From Oscillospiraceae bacterium (GTDB lineage Bacteria; Bacillota; Clostridia; Oscillospirales; Ruminococcaceae): a stretch of DNA of 16,379 bases. Below, piece after piece: positions 7,340-12,969 of the stretch. The DNA is taken from assembly GCA_900768675.1 (NCBI GenBank), contig CAAGDT010000098.1, positions 1-16,379 of the forward strand. Reading direction: 5' to 3'. The translations under genes and the position numbers were made by a program. The notes under the pieces are model-generated. The model was not told the DNA's origin and did not search any database. It saw nothing but the letters and a program-made list of their open reading frames with translations. The first letter of the stretch is position 1; the number at the start of each line of letters is the position of its first letter.

Positions 7340-8242
7340 ATGGCAAGACAGCAGGACAACAGGAATTTCAGCAGGGTAAAAAGCCCGGCTACGATAGAAG
7401 CCCAGCTTGAAAAGCTTAAAAGCAGGGGCTGTATAATCGAGGACGAGGAGCATGCGATAAACGCTCTTTCCAACATAAATTACTACCGCCTTGTGCATTA
7501 TTTCTCGGTTTTTCTCAAGGATAAGCATACATATCGGGAGGGCACAAGCTTTGAGTCGGTTATGCGTATCTACGATTTCGACAGGCTGCTGCGCTCGCTG
7601 CTGCTTGCGGTTTTAGAGGAGATTGAGATTACTCTTCGTGCCCACGTTTCCAACTATCACGCCCTTAAATACGGCGCTTTAGGCTATCTTAACGAGGCAA
7701 GCTTCGACTGCCGCCACAATCACAAGCAGTTTTTAAACAAGGTTGACCGTATGATTGAAAGCAATACGGGAGAGGAAATGGTAACTCACCACATGAGAAA
7801 ATACGGCGGCGCTTTCCCGCTGTGGGTTATTATGGAGCTGTTCAGCTTCGGTACTCTCAACACCTTTTTCTCCGACCTTATAACCGAGGATAAGCGGGCT
7901 ATCGCTCAGGACGCCTTCGGGCTGCCTTACCGCTGCGTTGAAAACTGGCTGCAGTGCCTTTCCGCCCTTCGAAACCACTGCGCCCACTACAACCGCCTTT
8001 ACTCCAACAACTTCCCCGATACCCCGAAGCAGCCACCCGACTCCGACCGCCCTATCTCAAACACCCTTTTCGACTATATCATCATCATGAAGTACCTCTA
8101 CCCCCGGAAAGAGCGCTGGAACAGCACCTTCCTCACCCGCCTCGCCATGCTTATCGCCGAATACAGCGACATCTTAGAGCTGAACCTCATCGGCTTCCCC
8201 GATAACTGGCGTGAGCTGCTGGCGCAGGACGGAGGGCTTTGA
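7340..8242 (+). CDS. Abi_2 family (AbiD/AbiF-like) HEPN abortive-infection protein
   Basis: A 300-residue protein with the layout of the Abi_2 family, which includes lactococcal AbiD and AbiF. Seen directly: a short basic start (MARQQDNRNFSRVKSPATIEAQLEKLKSRGCII), the family-like NYYRLVHYF (48-56), FDRLLRSLLLAVLEEIEITLRAHVSNYHA (80-108), FPLWVIMELFSFGTLNTFFSDL, and the HEPN RNase motif R211-NHCA-H216 in ALRNHCAHYNRLYSN. HEPN proteins of this kind typically cut RNA to stop phage growth, so RNase activity is inferred. ATG 7340 follows AAAAGGGGA at good spacing; the frame is open further left but without a ribosome site. No antitoxin or other defence gene is adjacent. Its stop TGA is the first unit of element copy 3. 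Confidence 0.88.
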   Translation: MARQQDNRNFSRVKSPATIEAQLEKLKSRGCIIEDEEHAINALSNINYYRLVHYFSVFLKDKHTYREGTSFESVMRIYDFDRLLRSLLLAVLEEIEITLRAHVSNYHALKYGALGYLNEASFDCRHNHKQFLNKVDRMIESNTGEEMVTHHMRKYGGAFPLWVIMELFSFGTLNTFFSDLITEDKRAIAQDAFGLPYRCVENWLQCLSALRNHCAHYNRLYSNNFPDTPKQPPDSDRPISNTLFDYIIIMKYLYPRKERWNSTFLTRLAMLIAEYSDILELNLIGFPDNWRELLAQDGGL

Positions 8243-8607
8243 GAGAGATTTGAGAGCTGAGAGAGTTTAAGAGATTTTGAGCCAAGGGGGCTACTCGCCC
8301 CCCCTTGACCCCCTCGGAAACGTGCGACGTTTCATCCGTTTGAAGCTTGATTACAGCATTTACTTTGCGGGGTGCATTTCGGTTCACATTCGTAGGTTTT
8401 CTGCTGAATTTTTGCAGACCTGCCCCCAAAAAGAAACAGCAAGGCTTACGAGTCCTTGCTGTTTTTCTTATTTGTTTGCCTTGCCGCCCGCCTTGCGCGA
8501 AGCGGCTGAAAGTTTTCCGAGCAGCTTGCTGCGGTTCCTTCTTACAAAAGGGCTGAAAATCTTTTTTTTCTAAACTCTCTTATCTCTCAAAACTCTCCTA
8601 TCTCTCC
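8241..8607 (-). repeat. Dispersed intergenic element, copy 3 (inverted)
   Basis: Third copy, on the minus strand between the convergent Abi_2 and response regulator genes. On the plus strand it reads: purine tract with GAGAG units (8241-8280); hairpin E, CAAGGGGG (8283-8290)/CCCCCTTG (8300-8307); hairpin D, GAAACGT (8317-8323)/ACGTTTC (8327-8333); core GAAGCTTGATTACAGCATTT (8342-8361); the terminator hairpin (8434-8464); a GCAGC-TT-GCTGC hairpin (about 8520-8531) and AGGGCTGAAAATC; then a CTCTC tract to 8607. Both ends overlap gene ends: TGA of Abi_2 (8240-8242) and the last codons plus TAG of the response regulator (8598-8600). It shares the long middle module and hairpin D sequence with copy 4. 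Confidence 0.85.
8427..8471. terminator. Bidirectional intrinsic terminator inside element copy 3
   Basis: AAACAGCAAGG (8434-8444) pairs perfectly with CCTTGCTGTTT (8454-8464). TTTTTCTTATTTG follows on the plus strand, and the minus-strand read is followed by TTTCTTTTTG. It can therefore end transcripts of both convergent neighbours, Abi_2 and the response regulator operon, neither of which has another terminator. Confidence 0.82.
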
Positions 8608-9320
8608 CCATTCTCTCCGCTGTTCCACTTATAGCCGAAGCCCCAGACGGTCTGGATATAGCGGGGGTGGGAGGGGTCGTCTTCGATTTTCATTCTTATG
8701 CGGCGGATATTAACGTCAACGATTTTCTCGTCGCCGCAGTAGGCGCAGCCCCATATTCTTTCAAGTAACGTGTCACGGTCGATAGGGCTGCCCTCGTTTT
8801 TTATGAAATATTCGAGAATATGATATTCTACTTGTGTAAGGTCAAGAAGCTTTCCGTTTTTGGTTATCGTCCTGCAGCGGGCGTCAATGTAGAAAGGCCC
8901 GGAGGAAATGTCCGGGTTTATCTCCTCGCTGGGGCGGGAGAGGGAAACACGGCGGTAAACTGCGTCTACACGGGCAACCAGCTCTGACGGGGAAAATGGC
9001 TTTGTTATGTAGTCGTCTGCGCCCATCATAAGGCTGTTTACCTTGTCCATTTCACGGCTTTTGGCGGAGAGCATAATAATACCCATTGTTTCGCTTCTGC
9101 CCCGGAGGAATTTGCAGACCTGACAGCCGTCCATACCGGGCATCATTATGTCCAGCACCGCAACGTCAAAGCGAAGCCCGCTGTTCCATAAATCAATAGC
9201 CTTTTCACCGCAGTCAGCGTCAAAAACCTCGTAGCCCGACCGCTTCAGATGTATAACAATAAACTCTCTGATTGCCTCCTCGTCCTCGCAGACGAGCACC
9301 TTTTTAGATTCAACTATCAT
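8598..9320 (-). CDS. OmpR/PhoB-family response regulator
   Basis: A 240-residue two-domain transcription regulator. The receiver (about 6-125) has acidic pocket residues E12-D13, phospho-acceptor D57 in VLDIMMPGMDG, switch residue S85 and K107 in DDYITKPF. The C-terminal winged helix (about 140-234) has LDLTQVEYHILEYFIKNEG, DRDTLLERIWG, VDVNIRRIRMKIEDDPSHPRYIQTVWGFGYKW, typical of OmpR/PhoB DNA-binding domains. It starts 7 bp behind the lipoprotein gene with a weak AGGTG site and is the last gene of that operon. No histidine kinase is adjacent. The final residues SGENGER and TAG stop are encoded in GGAGAG units of element copy 3, so the tail may be altered compared with relatives. Confidence 0.94.
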   Translation of the reverse strand: MIVESKKVLVCEDEEAIREFIVIHLKRSGYEVFDADCGEKAIDLWNSGLRFDVAVLDIMMPGMDGCQVCKFLRGRSETMGIIMLSAKSREMDKVNSLMMGADDYITKPFSPSELVARVDAVYRRVSLSRPSEEINPDISSGPFYIDARCRTITKNGKLLDLTQVEYHILEYFIKNEGSPIDRDTLLERIWGCAYCGDEKIVDVNIRRIRMKIEDDPSHPRYIQTVWGFGYKWNSGENGER

Positions 9321-9327
9321 ATAGCAC

Positions 9328-10656
9328 CTATCTTATAATGAAAAAGTCCTTAAGCTCCGATTCGGTAAGGGAGAGGGCGTCATCTCCGTTTATTTTTGCG
9401 TAAAAGCTGTTTCCCGTAGCTTCGCTTTTGCCGAGGCTTATATATCCTTTGGGTGCAGTCCCGGAATCGGGGGAAGCTGTGCGTATTTCGAGAAGCTCCT
9501 GCTTTGTTTCGCTCTTTTCCCCGTTATAGCGGGAAAATCTTACCGTCCCGTCGGAGATAGAAACCGAAGCGGTTACAAGTCCCTGCCAGCGGGGAGGAAT
9601 TATCATAACAAAATCTCCCCTTATTCCCGAATAGGAGCGGTATTTCTCCTTAAGCCTCGTTCCTCTGTCCTCTATCTCGTACCATATTGTCATATTGACC
9701 TGCTCGGGTCTTGTGAGATTTTCGTAGGCGGGGAAGGGTACTGTTGCAGGAATTTCAATTATCCCGTCGCTGTCAATATCCGCCGAATACAGGTTCGGCG
9801 TATAGCTGTTAACCCGCCTTGATATACCGGCTTCGGAAAGAGCAGTAACTGCCGAAAGGCTGTTTTCGTAACAGATAAGAGCGTCTGTTGAAAAGCTTCC
9901 GTCGGAAAGGGCATAGTCTATGAAAATTGCGGGAACGCCGCTTTTATCCCAGCTTCCCGATACTACGTTCTTGTATTCAGAAAAGCCGCCGCTAAGCCCC
10001 GCAGAGCCGATAACGCCGAAAGCTCCCTCCCGCCAGCCTAATGTCTGTGCAAAGGCGGTTCCTGCCGCACGGTCGGAGGATATAAGGAACATCTCATCCT
10101 TTCCGTTTCCGTCTGCGTCGAATACGTCCATATAGGAATGTCTGCCGCTGAAAACCTCACGGGGACTTCCGCCGCTGAATTTTATAACGCTTGAAGCCAT
10201 ATCCGAGGAATTCTGTATATAGTAGGTTATTATAATGCTTGTTTCCCCGTCTCCCAGTTCCCTGAACATAACCCGCTCAACCTCGCTGCCCGAGGCGGCG
10301 AAGTCGTAAACGGAAACCCACTTTCCCTCCTGCATATCAAGAAAGTTTATCCGAAGGGAAGAGCCTTCCGCAACATTCGGTCTTTCGTAAAAGACAATAG
10401 CCTCCTTTGTAGGCTCGCTGTCTATATTCTCCACAACAAAGGCGCTGCGGTACTGACCGCTTTTCGGGTATTTAAGGGAAACCGAGCCGCCTGCCGCAGT
10501 TCGCAGAGCCTCGTATATTGCGGTCTGCTCCTCGTCAAGGCGGGGCGGGCTTAAAAGCTCCTCAACCGAAGCCGCCGAGCAGGAGGAAAGAGCCGCCGAT
10601 GCAATTACTGCACCTAAAAGAGCTTTTTTAGCCTTAAGAGCCTTTTTTCTTTTCAT
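9328..10656 (-). CDS. Predicted lipoprotein with Ca-binding-type DxDxDG loops
   Basis: A 442-residue predicted lipoprotein: a basic N-terminus (MKRKKALKAKKALL), a hydrophobic stretch and lipobox LSSC with the acylated cysteine at C26, so it should be anchored to the outer face of the membrane. The mature part is beta-rich and has two EF-hand-like or FG-GAP/VCBS-like loops: D180-A-D182-G-N184-G-K-D187-E188 and D293-I-D295-S-D297-G-I-I-E301; VENIDSEPTKEAIVF (about 75-89) is a third, weaker one. A propeller-like fold is a guess. I do not recognise the family. ATG 10656 lies 2 bp behind the membrane-protein stop, with GGAAAAGAAG before it; an upstream in-frame start (10749) would bury the signal peptide. 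It probably senses or modulates for the downstream regulator. Confidence 0.75.
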   Translation of the reverse strand: MKRKKALKAKKALLGAVIASAALSSCSAASVEELLSPPRLDEEQTAIYEALRTAAGGSVSLKYPKSGQYRSAFVVENIDSEPTKEAIVFYERPNVAEGSSLRINFLDMQEGKWVSVYDFAASGSEVERVMFRELGDGETSIIITYYIQNSSDMASSVIKFSGGSPREVFSGRHSYMDVFDADGNGKDEMFLISSDRAAGTAFAQTLGWREGAFGVIGSAGLSGGFSEYKNVVSGSWDKSGVPAIFIDYALSDGSFSTDALICYENSLSAVTALSEAGISRRVNSYTPNLYSADIDSDGIIEIPATVPFPAYENLTRPEQVNMTIWYEIEDRGTRLKEKYRSYSGIRGDFVMIIPPRWQGLVTASVSISDGTVRFSRYNGEKSETKQELLEIRTASPDSGTAPKGYISLGKSEATGNSFYAKINGDDALSLTESELKDFFIIR

Positions 10657-10658
10657 TC

Positions 10659-11507
10659 TTACTTCTTTTCCGCAAGGTATTCTATATCCTTTTTCTTTTC
10701 GGTATAGAAAAGGGTGAACAGGAATGTTCCCGAAAGCACCAGCATACAAAGGGCGTCGCTGTTTACTCCGCTTATGCCCTTGACTGCCTCTCCGCCGAAA
10801 AGAACCGCTGCGGATTTTGCAAGAACGCAGGTGCCCGAAAGCAGAAAGGTAAAGCCCGCCGCAATTATTTCCCGCATACGGGAGCCTTTTGTTTCAAGCC
10901 GTGCGTAAAAACGGGCGCAGGAAAGGGTGAAAACCGTCATACAGATATAGCCGAACAGGAGAATAAGGTTTTCCGAATGGTTCAGCACAATAAGGTCGGA
11001 GTTGAAGAACGCCGCTGTTTCAAGAAACCAGTATGCCGCAAGGAAAATGTGGATATGTCCCGTAAAGGCGGGAGGAACTGTATTTTTCAGCATTATAAAC
11101 CCGAGAGCCGCATAAACGAGAGATGCGATAACTGCTCCCGCATTTTCAAAGAAGCCTGCAATAGACCGCTCAAGGGGCATATAGCCTGTAACGCTTGTAA
11201 TTGTAATAAGGGCGGCAATAAGGAAAGCAACGCCAAGGGGCTGGGTTGCGCTTTCGCCCATTCCGTCCGAGGACAGGAAGTAAGCTGCGTTGCCACGCTT
11301 TTTTCCTGCTGCCGCAAAAACTACAAAGCCAACCGCTGCTGCTCCAAGCAGGATATATATGAGAAGCCCCATAGCCTCCGTTCCCGACTTGAAAAAGCCT
11401 GTGGAAAAGTCCATAATTGTAACGTACTGGAAAAAGCGAACTGCCGCCGCTGCAACAATTGCGGCGCAGGAAAATAACAATATTGCCTTGCCTGATTTTG
11501 TCTTCAT
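10659..11507 (-). CDS. Polytopic membrane protein of unknown function (about 8 TM)
   Basis: A 282-residue, very hydrophobic protein with about eight predicted membrane segments (for example ILLFSCAAIVAAAAV, GLLIYILLGAAAVGFVVF, VAFLIAALITITSV, IASLVYAALGFIML, NLILLFGYICMTVFTL, LCMLVLSGTFLFTLFY) and a charged C-terminus (EKKKDIEYLAEKK). I do not recognise the family and see no catalytic motif. I prefer the ATG at 11507: AAGGAAG is 8 bases upstream of it but only 2 from the ATG at 11513, which would add two residues. It opens an operon with the lipoprotein (2-bp gap) and the response regulator (7-bp gap), suggesting a membrane partner of that signalling unit. Confidence 0.75.
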   Translation of the reverse strand: MKTKSGKAILLFSCAAIVAAAAVRFFQYVTIMDFSTGFFKSGTEAMGLLIYILLGAAAVGFVVFAAAGKKRGNAAYFLSSDGMGESATQPLGVAFLIAALITITSVTGYMPLERSIAGFFENAGAVIASLVYAALGFIMLKNTVPPAFTGHIHIFLAAYWFLETAAFFNSDLIVLNHSENLILLFGYICMTVFTLSCARFYARLETKGSRMREIIAAGFTFLLSGTCVLAKSAAVLFGGEAVKGISGVNSDALCMLVLSGTFLFTLFYTEKKKDIEYLAEKK

Positions 11508-11546
11508 TTGCATAACTTCCTTTCAAGCCTGTACTGTAATACTAAC

Positions 11547-11575
11547 ATTATATTCTATTTTCGGCTTTAAGTCAA
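11547..11575 (-). promoter_or_regulatory. SigA promoter of the membrane protein-lipoprotein-regulator operon
   Basis: On the minus strand, TTGACT (11575-11570), 17-bp spacer, TATAAT (11552-11547). It lies about 40 bp upstream of the start codon. Confidence 0.82.
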
Positions 11576-11581
11576 TATAAT
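11553..11581 (+). promoter_or_regulatory. Candidate promoter of the spoIID-like gene
   Basis: A perfect TATAAT (11576-11581) abuts the -35 of the opposing promoter. The hexamer 17 bp upstream, TTCTAT (11553-11558), is a poor -35, so the promoter may need an activator. I see no clear SigE-type sequence, which classical spoIID genes use. Confidence 0.45.
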
Positions 11582-11617
11582 TGAATGAAAATAAGGTGAT
11601 AAGAAAAGGAGACCCTG

Positions 11618-12565
11618 ATGTTGAAAGACAAGCTTTTTATGATAATCTTTATGGCGGCGGCGATTTTTCTTACTCCGCTTTCGGTTAAGGGCAGTACTGC
11701 TTTAACCTACTCAGCTTTTCCCGAGAAGCTTACTGTTCTGCTTACGGAAAGCGGCGAGGTAAGGGAAATGACTGCAAAGGAATACATAACCGGCTGTATT
11801 GCGGCGCAGATACCGATAGACTATGAGCAGGAGGCTCTTAACGCACAGGCTGCCGCTGCCGCAACCTACGCTCTGCGGCTTATGCTGGATTTCGGGAACA
11901 ACTCGGACAATGCCCCCGAAAACGCAGATATTTCCGACAGCCCCAAGCTCTGCCAGCCCTTCTACACCGAGGAGAAGTGCAAAGAGCTTTACGGCACGGA
12001 CTACGCAAGGTACAAGAGCAGCCTTGAAAAGGCGGCGGAATACGGACTAAAGCACATAATAACCTACGAAAATCAGCCTATTTACGCCGTTTATCACTCC
12101 GTAAGCGCAGGAAAGACCTGCTCCGCTTTACCCGTATGGGGCAGGGACTTCCCATATCTTCAGCCCGCCGAAAGCGCCGCTGACACGGGTTACAGGAACT
12201 TTCTCTGTGTAAACGAGATTACCGCCGAGAAAGCCCGACTTGCCCTTACAGAATACAATCCGGACATTGAGGTGCCCGCCGACTGCGCTAAATGGTTCAC
12301 CGAGCTTAACGCCAACGAGGAGGGATATGTTATTTCGGTAAAGATAGGCGCAAATATCTTCTCCGGCGGCGACATCTGGCGCATATTCGGTCTGCGCTCC
12401 ACCGCCTTCACCGTCTCCTACTCCGACGGCGTTTTCTCCTTTACAACCAAAGGCTACGGCCACGGCGCAGGTTTAAGCCAGTACGCCGCCAACGAAATGG
12501 CAAAATCAGGAGCAACCGCCGCTGAAATACTGCGGCATTATTATGGAGATGAGGTGAGATTTTGA
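11618..12565 (+). CDS. SpoIID/LytB-domain protein, catalytic Glu replaced by Gln
   Basis: A 315-residue protein with a signal or anchor segment (about 5-25, LFMIIFMAAAIFLTPLSV) and a SpoIID domain, the lytic transglycosylase family that remodels peptidoglycan during spore engulfment. Recognisable blocks are KEYITGCIAAQIPIDYEQEALNAQAAAAATYALRL (54-88), the YAVYHSVSAGKT...VWGRDFPYLQ block, and the C-terminal GYGHGAGLSQYAANEMAKSGATAAEILRHYYGDEV. In active SpoIID the first block reads roughly AxEMP...EALKAQAVAARTY; here the catalytic Glu position is Q64 and the conserved Arg is Ala. It may be inactive or divergent. AAAAGGAGA precedes ATG 11618. Codons V-R-F-stop lie inside the GAGATTTTGAGAG end of element copy 4. 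Confidence 0.87.
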   Translation: MLKDKLFMIIFMAAAIFLTPLSVKGSTALTYSAFPEKLTVLLTESGEVREMTAKEYITGCIAAQIPIDYEQEALNAQAAAAATYALRLMLDFGNNSDNAPENADISDSPKLCQPFYTEEKCKELYGTDYARYKSSLEKAAEYGLKHIITYENQPIYAVYHSVSAGKTCSALPVWGRDFPYLQPAESAADTGYRNFLCVNEITAEKARLALTEYNPDIEVPADCAKWFTELNANEEGYVISVKIGANIFSGGDIWRIFGLRSTAFTVSYSDGVFSFTTKGYGHGAGLSQYAANEMAKSGATAAEILRHYYGDEVRF

Positions 12566-12908
12566 GAGAGTTTGAGAGAAGAGAGAAAAAAAGATTTTCA
12601 GCCTTTTTGTAAAAAGGCTGGCGAAAAACTTTCAGCCGCTTCGCGCAAAGCGGGCGGGACAGCAAACAACAGGAAACAACAGCAAGGATTTATTGCCTTG
12701 CTGTTTTCTTTTTGCACAGGTCTGCAAAAAATCAGCAGAAAAACTGCGAATGTGCAGCAAATGTCGCCCCACAAAACAAATGCAGTAATCAAGCTTCAAA
12801 CGGATGAAACGTCGCACGTTTCCGCCGGGGTGAAGGGGGCGGCGTTAGCCCCCTTCAAAAAGTCTCTTATCTCAAAATTTCTCTCTTTTCTCTTTAAAAT
12901 CTCTTTTA
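12556..12908 (+). repeat. Dispersed intergenic element, copy 4
   Basis: Fourth copy, between the spoIID-like gene and the ABC transporter genes. Left end GAGATTTTGAGAG (12556-12568) contains the spoIID stop codon. Next come hairpin CAGCCTTTTT (12599-12608)/AAAAAGGCTG (12611-12620); the phrase GCGAAAAACTTTCAGCCGCT; the terminator hairpin (12678-12705); GCAGGTCTGCAAAAA-like sequence shared with copy 3; core AAATGCAGTAATCAAGCTTC (12778-12797); hairpin D, GAAACGT (12806-12812)/ACGTTTC (12816-12822); hairpin E, GAAGGGGGC (12832-12840)/GCCCCCTTC (12848-12856); and a CTCTC/AAAATCTCT tract to about 12908. The first base pair of hairpin E is G-C here but C-G in the other copies, so both sides changed together. 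Confidence 0.85.
12678..12713 (+). terminator. Intrinsic terminator inside element copy 4
   Basis: AACAGCAAGG (12678-12687) pairs with CCTTGCTGTT (12696-12705) around an 8-base loop, followed by TTTTCTTTTT. It corresponds to the hairpin in copy 3 and is the only clear terminator behind the spoIID-like gene. Confidence 0.82.
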
Positions 12909-12923
12909 TTTCTACCCGAAATA

Positions 12924-12932
12924 TGGTATAAT
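12924..12932 (+). promoter_or_regulatory. Extended -10 promoter of the ABC exporter operon
   Basis: TGG-TATAAT (TATAAT at 12927-12932) is an extended -10. No good -35 is visible; the -35 region (near 12904-12909, TTTTAT) is the right edge of element copy 4. Transcription would start near 12939. Confidence 0.6.
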
Positions 12933-12969
12933 AAGAACGATGTTGACAAAAGAAAGGAATGACAGAAAA

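Noticed and set aside
8277..8573. Open frames inside the elements with similar peptides (RRFIRLKLDY, LREAAESFSPAF), also at 4632-4901 and 12598-12817 on the minus strand
   Set aside because: The similarity follows from the conserved DNA. The peptides fall in different frames from copy to copy, break at the hairpins, start at unrelated codons and lack ribosome binding sites.
8241..8607. Insertion sequence with transposase in the gap between Abi_2 and the response regulator
   Set aside because: No transposase-like frame or catalytic motif is present; the whole stretch is explained by the small non-coding element.
1451..12908. CRISPR array
   Set aside because: The repeats are more than 300 bp, several kb apart, in both orientations and without spacers of fixed size; no cas genes are present.
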